This document shows positions 20,393 through 30,714 of a DNA stretch of 37,159 nt, piece by piece. The stretch is from the NCBI GenBank assembly GCA_015501585.1, contig JADNRY010000584.1:1-37159 (forward strand), given 5' to 3'. The notes under the pieces are model-generated. The model was not told the DNA's origin. It searched no databases and saw only the letters and a list, made by a program, of their open reading frames with translations. The stretch's first letter is position 1; each line of letters opens with the position of its first letter. This stretch comes from Rhodocollybia butyracea (Eukaryota; Basidiomycota; Agaricomycetes; Agaricales; Omphalotaceae). The translations under genes and the position numbers were made by a program.

Positions 20393-20635
20393 TACTAAGT
20401 TCTAGCCTTAACATCAAATGATGCACATCTCCCGCTGTTATCAAAATGGGCGCTTCCATTGAGAATCGTTCATTTGCAGTCATACCTCTGCCAAAAATAA
20501 TTATCCATGGATACTTATGGCAAAATTGGGGGTTTGGTCATGGAGTGTGTGTGACAGACCTTTTTTATCTCCCTACATTATCCAAAATCTATTTTCCTGA
20601 AATCGACACATTACCTCGTAACCTCTCGAGTCTTC

Positions 20636-21336
20636 ATGAGTTCACAACGTCTTCACAGGTCATATCAATGGCCCAAGCTCGCTGCTATGGGGACTTCTCT
20701 CCTTGTCCTTCTGATTGTGTTCATGACGCTTCTTCACGCTAAGAAAAAAGCGTTGCATATCATACCTGACGTGTTCACCGCTGAAGGCATGTAAATTTTC
20801 TGGTCTCCGCTCTGAAATTCACTCTGTATATCTCTCCAGGACCCGGGTCCTCGTTCCATGTCGAATTTGGGGACAATGATCTAGTTGCTATGCGAATCAT
20901 ATCGGGCTCCCATTATGATCTAGCCTCGAACCAGGCTAACGAGGAGTGGTCTGCACTGATACCGCCAGCAGGACACACAGTTCATGTTGCCTCATCCGCC
21001 CAGAAGAATGAGACTCATACCGTGACGCTTTTACATCAGCTCAAGTGCCTTGACATTATTCGGCTAGAATACATCACCCCCATTACGACTTCCAGCACTG
21101 AACGAGGGTCTGTCTCTGGCTTGACTCGGCATTGCATGAACTACCTGCGTCAGACAATCCTCTGCCGCCCTAATCTACGACTCGAGTCCACCAGAGAGGA
21201 GGCGATATCAATTCGAAACTATGACACTGTGTGTAGAGACTGGACCAAAATATACCGAGAGGTTGAAAGGAATCAGGCAGATCACATGTCCTACGTTGAC
21301 GCCGCGAGACCACAGAAAGACATCCCCCGGCTCTGA
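20636..21336 (+). CDS. UstYa-family (DUF3328) protein 2, motif-degenerate
   Basis: Two exons (20636-20786, 20840-21336) give 215 residues. There is an N-terminal membrane segment at about 18-34 (AMGTSLLVLLIVFMTLL). The family region is clear: HQLKCLDIIRL at about 116 and RHCMNYLRQTILCRP at about 148, then VCRDWTKIYREV. Compared with UstYa-1, the first motif HxxHC is HQLKC (His to Lys) and the second is LTRHC (first His to Leu), so two of four motif histidines are missing. The intron begins GC (AAG then GCATGT); using the nearby GT instead would shift the frame. Possible readings are an inactive partner subunit, as many clusters carry paired UstYa proteins, or a relaxed paralogue. The gene otherwise looks intact. 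Confidence 0.8.
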
Positions 21337-22272
21337 CCGGAGGGAAGAGAGCACTGCATGTACCAACGTGCTGATCTCTTCAAGATCTGAGTCAACTCCC
21401 ACATCTAGGTTGGAACTGCACAGATTAGTTATCCATTAGAAGTTATCTCCACAGTTACTCATTGATTGGCATTCCTTGATTTTGTAATCAATCTGTAATC
21501 CCTTGTGTTTGAAGCGGTTTGAAGCTATCGACTGGATAGCAACTGAATGGAACTGCTCCAATCAAAATCCAGGTTTTGCAGATGTTCTCTAAACATTGCT
21601 GTCGCTTGCCAAATACGGATACACATCGGACACATACTTACCAGATGTACGGTTGGATATGCGGTGGAGAACTTACTTGACAAATCGAGATTCGACATTC
21701 ATTCTCAAGCGCGCCATTTACAATTTCACAAATAATAATTTGCCCTTGGAACTTGATGGAGACTTTCTTATGGCCGGGAATGTTCGTTCGAGTTTTGACC
21801 AATAAATAAGTTCCTGTTCCTTGCTAATTATTGTCGACGACTACAACCTCTCTGCAAGCGGTTGGCATCAAGTTCAGCCACACATGTGATATCTATGCAA
21901 GAATCTTTGAATGCATTTGAATAATTAATTTCTGGGAAGATCGTTGGCTCCCGCGGGTACTTGAGCAATCATATATGATGTACCTACAATATGTCAAAGC
22001 TGTCCCTACGTGTCCAAATAAAGAATTAAAAATAAACAGATTAAGTACCAAAGTGAGTGTCCAGGCATGTGCGACTGAGTGTAGAGCTCATGCAACTAAG
22101 GCTCATATGTGGGTGGACTCTGGTATTCTGATATCGTTGGTGCCTTCTGAGCATAGGTAGGATAGGGTTGGCTCGCTGAGGTAGTGGTTACAGGAAAGAT
22201 TGGATTGGTCAAGGTCCTAGGCATTGACGCAGTCGAGGCCAAAACAGAATGAGTCGGAATAGCTAAAATAAT
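21337..22272. other. Spacer containing relic Y'
   Basis: Between UstYa-2 (+) and the ectodomain protein (-). Apart from the duplicated coding relic at 21600-21810 I see no gene. Confidence 0.5.
21600..21810 (+). repeat. Dispersed coding relic Y' (partner at 12200-12400)
   Basis: The better preserved copy: a frame of about 69 residues (21596-21805) with LPDVRLDMRWRTYLTNRDS then FILKRAIYNF and LELDGDFLMAGNVRSS. I do not recognise the protein. There is no start exon or continuation, so it is treated as a fragment. Confidence 0.6.
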
Positions 22273-23058
22273 TTAAGGACTGGGCATGCAATTGCGGATG
22301 CTTTGCTCACTGGTTTTATTAACATGTCCATCGTATGGTGTAGCCGTGACACTCCAGTGGTCGGCATGCTTACGCCTCCACCGAAGTATGATATATGCGA
22401 GTATTATAGCGAGGATCATTCCCACCATGCTTCCAAGCACCCCACCCACGATCGCAACAGTATTTGTGGATGCCCGTGGGTCATACTTGTCACGGAACTT
22501 GATACAGATGCTGGTGAGGTGGACGTCGATGGCATAGATGTTTCTGAAGAATTCGAGACAAGTTCATTGGTAGTAGGATAGTATAAGATATAATCAAGCC
22601 AGATGCGAGCATTATTGCTCCAAGAGACGTTATGACAAGTGTGTGGTTTCCCGCGTTCAGCGGAGGTGAGGCGTAAAATGGTATTCAATAGTTTTGTTGG
22701 CCGTTATTGGTGAAAACGAACGTAGATGCTGGGAGATTGTCAACCTGGTATGTAGATGATGGAGATCCATCAGGAGCCCCAATTGTTCCGAACACTTGAA
22801 CACCAATGCCTAAGATATGAACAATGTTAATTAGCAGCAATCTGAGCTAGCTAACCTGCTGTACGCACCGTTAAAATTCAAAGTAGCTGTGACGCTTGTA
22901 CCATTAGCGCCATGTGCCGTTCCTTCACATTCAAGCTCAGGGCTTCCACTGGCAATCCAGCTACCTGAATATGTGATACGCGGGTCATTGTCATCCACCA
23001 GGGATTGAAAAGACGACGCTGGAGGGCAGGGGAATGGAGAGTCGCCAGAAGTAGTCAT
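22273..23058 (-). pseudogene. Ectodomain-TM-tail membrane protein, disrupted
   Basis: Exon 1 (23058-22869) and a second exon from 22809 to the stop at 22273 show the plan of a large agaricomycete family. First comes an extracellular beta-rich domain (VDDNDPRITYSGSW, IGVQVFGTIGAPDGSPSSTY, IPFYASPPLNAGNHTLVITS, ARIWLDYILYYP). It is followed by a Ser/Thr-rich stalk, one membrane segment (VAIVGGVLGSMVGMILAII) and a basic start to the cytosolic tail (LRWRRKHADHW). The frame is broken by an in-frame TGA after NGQQNY, a one-base shift before NNARIWLDY and another before the membrane segment. The two shifts look like missing single bases, but the TGA is a substitution or something else. I call it a pseudogene with the reservation that sequence error could explain part of it. 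The function of the family is unknown. Confidence 0.65.
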
Positions 23059-23344
23059 GGTGTTCGATTGAGAAGGAGTCTGTATTTATAGACCGGCATC
23101 TGAGTCGGGCACACCATCAGCGTACGCCGCAGATGGCTTTTGGCCAGACTTTTGGCTCAAGTCTTGGCTAGTACACGAGCCTCCGAATCTTTGATGCGGG
23201 CCTTGATTGAAGTTGGTAGACTTGGATGCAGTAAGTAGACACCGTTGCAACATACTATCCTTAGCAGTATTTTAGCTGGACAACAAGGTTGTGATGATCA
23301 GAAGACTTTGTGAAATCTTTTTTGTGTGATACAGCTAAGTATAC

Positions 23345-23732
23345 ATCCTAGGATGGACCTAGCATGACAACCTCGGCTACAGCCTCCTCAGAGAGACTGG
23401 GGTTCTGGACTGCATGTCAAGATCTTTGAAGGAGAAGGCCCTTGTTTTAGAAAACGTTGAGTTAATTAATTAATTTTCCTTCACCAGCTACAATTGCGTA
23501 GTAGGAGCAGTACTAAGTCGGCTTCATCGAATGGGCATTGAATGGGTCTTCAAGTTTGTGGTGGTGCTGTCAGCGCAGTCAGTCCATAATGGGGGCGTTG
23601 TGATCTTGATGTATCCAGATAGAAGGAACTAGCTACTCGGCCAGTCTGAGTGTGTGATGCATGCATGGTTGGCGGTTGAAACGGAACGGAATTACGAATT
23701 GGACCGGAAAAACAAGCGCTCAGTTAAAATTT
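23345..23732 (+). repeat. Dispersed duplicate segment X' (partner at 10741-11220)
   Basis: Same-orientation match to X, including TTTCCTTCACCAGCTACAAT at about 23475. The match stops at the left edge of the retrotransposon (about 23733), so the element probably inserted at or in this segment; no continuation of X is visible at the element's right side. Confidence 0.7.
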
Positions 23733-23875
23733 CCGAGATGAGCAACTAAAGTGCTCATTTTAGGATAAGATAAGGCCAGCGAATGAGAGACGATTCAGCG
23801 ATCGTTGAGCGCTTAAGCTTCATTACTTCCGTCTCTCATCGCCATCGCGCACATCGCGCGTTAATCTTCGAAATT
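23733..23875 (+). repeat. Ngaro repeat A1
   Basis: Begins CCGAGATGAGCAACTAAAGT. It contains two internal inverted repeats, ATGAGCA/TGCTCAT and ATGAGAGACG/CGTCTCTCAT, likely recombination or replication structures. Paired with A2. Confidence 0.85.
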
Positions 23876-23894
23876 TCGCATAAACATACTCATC

Positions 23895-25244
23895 ATGAAA
23901 GGCTTTCAGTCATACCCATCTCTTGGCCGTGCAGACAGACCTTGAAAGACCCATAAAACCGAAGAAATCATCGCTCTGTACAAAAAACTGGACATCGGTC
24001 TCAGGCTAAAATTAAACTTCAGAATTGATAAAGAAAACCAAAAGCGACGCGAGAAAAGCCTCGAATTCCAGCTGGGCCAGGCAGAAGAAGATGCATCTGA
24101 CATTGCCTCCTTCGTATCTATCGCCACAAAGTCTCTTGAAAATATCAGAAAGGACCCAACAATATTCGAGAGGTTGAAGGACTGGCTTACCACAGAGACC
24201 CTGTCCTTCTTCAGGCTGAGGAATGAAGAAGAAGAAGGAGAAAGGCATGGAGGTAGAACCAGAGATAGAGACGAAGTTGGAGAGAGGCCGAAGAAGAAAC
24301 GGAAAACTGAGAAAGTGGTCCTAATACCCCGGAGCGCAGGTCCTCGGGTAATTGTATTCGACGCACTCTTATACGACACAATCGACGCGTTCCCAGTCTT
24401 CCCCCTTTTTCTATTCACCAACAAAAACCTTGAACTCATTAACACACACATGCCAGAGCTAAAACGCGCGAAAATCTCGCACATCGAAGGAAAACCTCAT
24501 GTTCTCGACCTTAAAGAAATCGCCAAGTGGATCAAGGAGGCGGGAGGCCCCTACTGTGACAATCAACTCGACTTTATCCAATGGAGCCAGGCGGCAAAGA
24601 ACTTTTACAACTTCAAATGCTCTCGTGACGAAGAACTCGGAAAAGATGCACCACGTCCTCTCTTCTATGTCGACCACTTTGCTTTCTTTCTGAACCAACA
24701 GGACTCCGAAGACTACTTCTCATACTGGCTCAATGTCGAAATACGGCTCCGAAAGGACCACCAATCCAAGCTATATGCTTTCGACATTGACACATATGGA
24801 AAGGAATGGACCCTTGTTCGTGCTGAACGAGCAGCAGATGTCAAGTACTTCCCTCTCCCCTCCTTGACATCTTCTGGACCTTCGAAAACGCAGCCGCCTA
24901 AAGCGCCCGCTCTGCTGTCAGTGGTTCAGACTGCATCATCTTTGACGACTCAGAAGCCCTTTTCACAAGGCAGCAAGGAGAAAACTGCGGCCCCTTGCTG
25001 CCTCGGATGCGCTACCCGCGGTCACAAACTTGATGCTCACGATGACACAAAACACGGTCCATTCCGTTGGGCTCAAAACATCAGAGGAGTTATCAGCACG
25101 CCAGGAGGAAAGAGCATCTGCTGGTACTGGAATCTTCAGGGACGATGCAGAGGGTGTGACAAAGAACACTGCTGCACCTTCTGTGGCAGCAGCCCTCACT
25201 ACGCATTCAAGTGGGAATGCCTCACCCAGCCCTCACTTGTCTAG
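23895..25244 (+). CDS. Ngaro Gag-like protein with Cys/His zinc knuckle
   Basis: The frame from ATG 23895 runs to 25244, interrupted once by TGA at 23943-23945; downstream of it the frame is open for over 430 codons. The early part is charged and coiled-coil-like (IDKENQKRREKSLEFQLGQA), a basic cluster RPKKKRKTEK near the middle could be a nuclear signal, and the C-terminus has two Cys/His groups: CCLGCATRGHKLDAH and CWYWNLQGRCRGCDKEHCCT, ending in CGSSPHY. That arrangement is typical of nucleic-acid-binding Gag proteins of fungal tyrosine-recombinase elements. It overlaps the start of the polymerase frame. Confidence 0.75.
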
Positions 25245-27210
25245 AGAAGAATTTCTTGAGCTATTCGCACCACCACCTCTTGCTTACCATAACTTTGCAG
25301 ACTCAATCATTGCACGCATTGCAAAACCAGATACACCAGCAGATCATATTGAACTGTATGAACGAATCGTTACTCCCTACAATGCAGACGCCTTTGAACA
25401 CGAACTCAAATTACACAACCTCTTGGACCGATATCCATCTCTTACCAACATTCTTAAACATGGCGCTCCATTGGGAGACATGCCTCAGCTCACAAAATCA
25501 ATCATCATTCCCAATCACCCATCAGTGGCCAAATACCCTCAGGTCATCAGAGATTACCTTGCAGAAGAGAAATCCAAAGGCCGCATGTCAGGGCCATTCT
25601 CTTTAGAAGAGATGGAATCCATTATGCATGGCCCCATTGTATCATCACCTTTGATTGTAGCCGAACAGATCCAAGGCCCAGGCATACCAACAAAATATCG
25701 AGTATGCCGCCATCTATCCAAAGATGGTAGAGACTCCGATGGTAACAGGTTCCCATCGGTTAACTCTTTCATCACGAAGGAGCTATTTCCAACATCTTTT
25801 GACACGGCAGCAAAGGTAGCTGAACTGGTAAGTCTTGTCCTCTCTCATCTAGCATTTCCCACTTCCGTCCATGATAGGACTATTATTCATTATTCCCAGA
25901 TATGCCATAATGATACCCGATTCCTGCATATGCGCACATTCCTGATTCATATTCACTTATTCCTTTATTCCTTTATTCCTCATTCCATGAACAATTCTCA
26001 TTCCATCCGTACATAACAGATCGCATTAGCACCTCCAGGAACCCAAGCATGCGCAGTAGACATAGCAAAATTTCACAGAACAGTTCCTCTACTGCCTCAC
26101 CACAAACCTTTCCTAGTAGCACAAGACTCTGAGGGCGGGTTTTGGTCTGACCACTGCTTCTGCTTTGGTGCGGCATCTGCAAGCAGTAGTGCGGGCATGA
26201 TATCTGGAGCTACACGTGACATCATGCGAGCGAAGAAAATTGGACCAGTCCCGAAATTTGAAGACGATCTATTACCACTCCGCTCGCCAAATCTCCTTGG
26301 AAATTACGACTATGATCGTGCCAACATGCTAAAATCTATCGCATCGCTTAACATACCTTTCCATCCAGCAGACGTCAAAGGCGACATGGAATTCACATTC
26401 GAAACGACCTACACAGGCTTCCGCTGGAACTTACCACTGAAGCACGTTAGCCTTCCGGATGACAAACGCCTCAAATATCTGAACCGAGTTCATCTATTCA
26501 TGAATGAGTTCAAGAATTCACGAGCTCCCCTAGTCAGAGTCGAATCGATCCACGGAACGCTGTGCCACGTAGCTTTCATATACGCCAAAGGCCAGTCTCA
26601 CCTTCCCCCCATCTCAAACTTCATGGCCTCATATCGCACTGAACGCAAAGAACACCATGGCCGATACCCACCTAGTAGTGTCTTCACCGAACTTAAATGG
26701 TGGTACAACACTCTTCTCGTACCCAACTTCTACCGAGAATTACGACCAAAAGGCCCACTAAAGGATCTCAGTATATTTGTTGATGCCTCCACCGATTGGG
26801 GTATCGGTATCTTATTCAAAGGTTTTTGGATGGCGTTCCGGCTAGCCGACAACTGGAAAATTCCGGGTCGTGATATATGCTGGCTAGAAACGGTCGCCAT
26901 CGAACTACTCGTATACATTCTTGAAGGAAAAGGTTTTCACGATATTCATATTCTCATCCATTCAGACAATCAAGGGACTATTGGTGCCATGAAAAAAGCC
27001 CGCAGTCCCAATTACTGGATTAATACTTCTGTACGCCGGACTTGCGGTGTCCTAGGCCCACTCTTCATACAACCTGAAATCAGATACATTGAATCATCTT
27101 TGAACCCGGCCGACCCAATTTCGCGCGGAATATTGGGACCGGAAGAGAAGAAACTGCCTCTCTCATTCCAGCTCCCAGATGAGCTTAAAGATGTTATTTA
27201 TTATGTTTAG
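25217..27210 (+). CDS. Ngaro reverse transcriptase and RNase H
   Basis: Read as two exons, 25217-25827 and 26020-27210, with a GTAAGT-starting intron between them that keeps the frame. RT fingers: PIVSSPLIVAEQ and YRVCRHLSKDGRDSDGNRFP with VNSFI. Motif A: CAVDIAKFHRTVP. A further conserved block reads HHKPFLVAQDSEGGFWSDH. The YxDD motif reads FEDDLLPLR. The RNase H domain shows FVDASTDWGIG, WLETVAIELLV and HSDNQGTIGA, giving the acidic active-site set, followed by PADPISRG, a usual end of this region. The start is approximate because the beginning overlaps gag in another frame. An intron inside a retroelement polymerase gene is notable. Confidence 0.8.
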
Positions 27211-27463
27211 GTGATTCCAATTCCAGTATTCAAGCAAACACTCACTAACATACATACAGTCCATTTGATAAACCACCAACGCCAGCTAATCCTGGTGTGA
27301 GAAACGCTGCTTCCGCGCGCACCGTCTTCTCGAACTGCTCACTTCCTTTTTGATGACCCTTTCGCACCTCGAACCTCCACGAATCTTGCACAACCTGTAT
27401 CAAACCCAATTCCGAGCTCTAGTAATACAAATATAACTTCACTTTCCACTTTTTTGAATCCGT

Positions 27464-28823
27464 TTGAATCGCCTTTCACCAAACACGCCACACAGACAAC
27501 GCAACAAACTGCTACCGCTACCGCTACCCTATCAACTCACCAACCGTAAAGCCAAAAAGGGATGTGAGATTGCTCCAAATCCGCTGCGCCCAAACGTACG
27601 AGCCGCCGACCGCTTACACGCCTGGAAGACACCATATTCAATCCAGAAACGATCCCAAGAAGCAGCATCTCTACCAGCTAAAGTCATAGAACTGGGAGAC
27701 AAAATTATGGCTAAAGGCACAGTTAAGCCAACGAAAGAAGTCTATGCAGCAGGACTTCTATGTTTCAACCAATTCGGAGACCTAATGGGCATCAGCGAGG
27801 ATGACCGCATGCCAGCCTCAGACAGACTGATTATCGGTTTTATCGGATATCACTCGGGTAAGGTCTCAGGAAAGACAATCGGAAACTGGCTATCAGGAAT
27901 ACGTCTATGGCACGAGACAATGGGAGCCCCATGGCCTGCTGACTCACGTCGTATTCGCCAAGCGAGACGCGGAGCAAGTGTAGCAGGTGCACACCATAGA
28001 CGCCCACCCAGACATCCAATCACCATCGAACATATGAGTGCATTATACAAAGCACTGGACTTCTCTATCCCTTTCCATTGCGCCGTTTGGGCCATCGCTT
28101 GTATTGCATTCTTTGGATGTTGCCGTTTGGGTATTTATTCAATATTCTTATTCTTTATGAAAATTCCCTAATATCTGACTATCACAGGAGAATTAACAAT
28201 ACCTTCCCGAAACGCATTCGATCCTAAATTCCATGTAACCCGGAAATCAAACAACATCACACTCAACTCCAAACCCGTTTCGGTCCATTTCCGCATTCCC
28301 TGGACAAAAAACCACCAAAGAAGAAGGCGCAATGGTAGTCGCCACCAGTCCCCTCGATGATGAGCTGAAATTTGCATGCCCATCTAACGCAATTCAAAAG
28401 CACCTCTCGGAAAACGCCGCAGTACCAGACGATTTCTCCTTGTTTGGCTATATAGACAAAGATGGGAAGCCCCAGCACATGGTGAAGAAAATCTTTCTAG
28501 ACTTCTGCTATGATGTCTGGGCGCGAGCCGCCCTCCAACATGTTCTCGGTCATAGCTTCAGAATCGGCTCAGCTGTTTTTTCTTCTCTTGGCAGGTGTCC
28601 CTCCCAAAATTGTAGCAGCTACAGGTGGATGGACATCATTAGCCTTCCTCCTGTACTGGAGACGCTAGATAGTATACTACCAGCACATATTACAGCCGCA
28701 TACAGCAAATCAAAGTGGACTGCTCTCAACAATAAAGTAGACTCGTTCCGTATAGCTAACAAGATATCCAAGAAACTCATTACCACATGTATAGCAGGTG
28801 ACGATGTAGATGTAGAATTTTAA
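27464..28823 (+). CDS. Ngaro tyrosine recombinase, frame-broken near its C-terminus
   Basis: Two exons, 27464-28130 and 28188-28823. The N-terminal core-binding part reads PYSIQKRSQEAASLPAKVIE and ends RPPRHPITIEHMSALYKAL. The catalytic domain starts with FFGCCRLGELTIPSRNAFDP (first Arg, shared across the intron), then LGHSFRIGSA (the HxxR box) and, in a neighbouring frame, TGGWTSLAFLLYWRR, which carries the nucleophilic Tyr. The frame shifts by one base around 28575-28600 and returns near 28669 (LDSILPAHITAAYSKSKW). All R-H-R-Y catalytic elements are therefore recognisable but not in a single frame. The enzyme would integrate circular element DNA. The start codon is uncertain. Confidence 0.75.
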
Positions 28824-28950
28824 TATGATCGACATTTGAGCCTCCACTTCGTTTGGATGAATCAGTCTCCCTCCATAGATGTCAAGACCCTGAGGATGAG
28901 CTCCGGCTCTGTCTGGGACGTTCGGGTCTTCTCCATCTACTGGTGGGAGC

Positions 28951-29062
28951 GCGGGGTCAAGCCCCAGCCAAACCTCAATACAGACTTATCACACACTAGA
29001 CTTACTTCGTATATTACTAGAAGTAAGTCTAACTCAGTATTCTCCTAGCCACTTACCTTATT
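28951..29062 (+). repeat. Ngaro repeat B1
   Basis: Paired with B2. Contains an 11-bp inverted repeat AGACTTACTTC/GAAGTAAGTCT that could form a stem-loop. Abuts A2 directly. Confidence 0.85.
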
Positions 29063-29196
29063 CCGCGATGAGCAACTAAAGTGCTCATTTTAGGATAAGA
29101 TAAGGCCAGCGAATGAGAGACGATTCAGCGATCGTTGAGCGCTTAAGCTTCATTACTTCCGTCTCTCATCGCCATCGCGCGTTAATCTTCGAAATT
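29063..29196 (+). repeat. Ngaro repeat A2
   Basis: Nearly identical to A1 apart from the lack of nine bases and a C for A near the start. Confidence 0.85.
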
Positions 29197-29310
29197 CCCT
29201 CCCACCCTCCCTCATCTTAATTGATATTCACCATTACTTCAGTGTTCGGTCTTTCTAGTTCCCGAACGCTCCGGCTTGAATTCTCGCGTTCGTTCAGTTT
29301 CCCACCCACG

Positions 29311-29420
29311 CGCGGGTCAACCCTAGCCAAACCTCAATACAGACTTATCACACACTAGACTTACTTCGTATTTACTAGAAGTAAGTCTAACTCAGTAGTC
29401 TCCTAGCCACTTACCTTATT
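29311..29420 (+). repeat. Ngaro repeat B2, right end of element
   Basis: Matches B1 with a few substitutions and single-base indels. The last shared bases are CCACTTACCTTATT; beyond them sequence differs from B1 and enters the BTB gene. Confidence 0.85.
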
Positions 29421-30533
29421 TGGCTCCGCATGACGTCTCTAGCGGCGAAAGGCACAGTATCCAGAGCGTCAACCTGTTCTCCAGAACGGGGGAACCAAGC
29501 CCAAACAAAAGGGAGTGGACTTTACGCATAAAGCTATGGCAGGTCTGCTCCGTTCCAGGGAGCTCTCCTGTGCATCCATGTAGGGAGGGGTAATCGTAGT
29601 GGTCATTGACATACTGTGTGAGCCAACCAAAGGTCGTCACACGTCGGAGATGTCGCAAGGAGTCTCTACCCTCTAACACGACGATCAAATCGCCCTGCGA
29701 AAGTTTCTCTACAGTGCCATCAGGGAGTTTCGCACCTGCAACCAGCTCCCGTTGGCCCTGCTGAGAAGCGAAATAATAGGCATATGGTAGATAAAAGAAG
29801 AGCTCGCATTCTTGGAAGACGTTGATCATTTGGATAGATAAGCCAAGGATAGGATCCGCGTCTTCGCCTATGGAACAGCCGGCAATCGATACGGGAGGGA
29901 ATTCAGGCTGATGGGGAAAGGAGGTTTGCGTCGAGGTGAAGATGTGCTGCCACATAATTGTAAAGAAATTGTCTAAACACTCGATGGCATCATCTCGACA
30001 GCCAGGAAGATCAAATCGAGTGGAGAGTTTGATAACATGGAGGATGTTCTCCAAATTAAAGACAGGCCGGTCTTTAGAAGAAGGTCTCGGCTTTTTCAAG
30101 AGTCTAAAGGACGCGACGCTTGAGTAATTTGGGGGGAATATCGATATAACACTATGACTCACGGTTTGGAACCATTGATATGTTGCAGTAAACTTCGTAG
30201 TTCACGTGCAGAACAATTGAACATAGGACAGTGTGGTAGACCGTGGATGAGCTCGGCATCCTCTGGCTGCTGCATCGAGAATAGGTCGGCGAAGAGTCCG
30301 TTAACACTTTGTAGCTCCTTCAGCAAACAAGGAAACAAAGTGTTTCCAATGGTAAGATATATATCACCCTTTATGCTTGAGAATTCTGGATCGAGGACAT
30401 AATGATCGTCGTTTTTTGAAAGATCCGGAGCAGTGGATTCATCTCTCGTTCGTTTAGGTGAATGGTGGTGTTCGCGGGAGTCTCTGGATGGGCTGGGGCT
30501 TCGAGAACGTTTGGGAGAGACAGAAGTGGTCAT
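29416..30533 (-). CDS. BTB/POZ-like protein whose stop codon lies in the retrotransposon end
   Basis: Two exons (30533-30163 and 30118-29416; GTGAGT intron) encode 357 residues with no frame break. The N-terminal 40 residues are Ser/Arg/His-rich (SPKRSRSPSPSRDSREHHHS). A BTB-like fold follows: GDIYLTIGNTLFPCLLKELQ, LFADLFSMQQPEDAELIHGL, ELRSLLQHI. The rest (VFNLENILHVIKLSTRFDLP and on) fits the helical half of agaricomycete BTB proteins, which are thought to act as cullin-3 adaptors or in transcription complexes. The frame ends TSCGAK with TAA at 29416-29418, inside the terminal B2 repeat of the Ngaro element. The insertion has thus probably replaced the original C-terminus. The 5' end is divergent from a small membrane protein gene, separated by about 180 bp. 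Confidence 0.7.
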
Positions 30534-30714
30534 TCTTTGATATTGTGGGAGATGTAAGCTGTGTTTTTAGCGAACAGGAACATTGCTTTATACTCAATTT
30601 TCAGGTTATTGTTCTCCAAATTAGAGAGGTTGAGTCGGCACGCGTATCCGGCGCGTGATTTTGCAGTGATTTTGCCGGCCGGGTTCGGTTTCTTGTTCTT
30701 GATTTCAAATTTGC

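Larger units (their letters stand above)
23733..29420 (+). mobile_element. Ngaro-type tyrosine-recombinase retrotransposon (DIRS order)
   Basis: A 5.7-kb element with split direct repeats in the order A1 (23733-23875), coding region, B1 (28951-29062), A2 (29063-29196), unique linker, B2 (29311-29420). This A1...B1-A2-B2 arrangement is diagnostic of Ngaro/DIRS-like elements, which integrate through a tyrosine recombinase rather than an integrase and make no target duplication. The coding region runs Gag, reverse transcriptase with RNase H, then recombinase, all on the plus strand. Repeat pairs differ only by a few bases (A1 carries nine extra bases, ACATCGCGC), suggesting a fairly recent insertion, although the coding parts contain some frame breaks. 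Confidence 0.85.

Noticed and set aside
10741..23732. X-Y ... Y'-X' as a single large inverted duplication
   Set aside because: All four segments are on the same strand, so the nested order is not an inverted repeat.
23733..29420. LTR retrotransposon (Gypsy/Copia) with LTRs
   Set aside because: Direct repeats are split as A1...B1-A2-B2, there is no integrase or protease, and a tyrosine recombinase follows RNase H.
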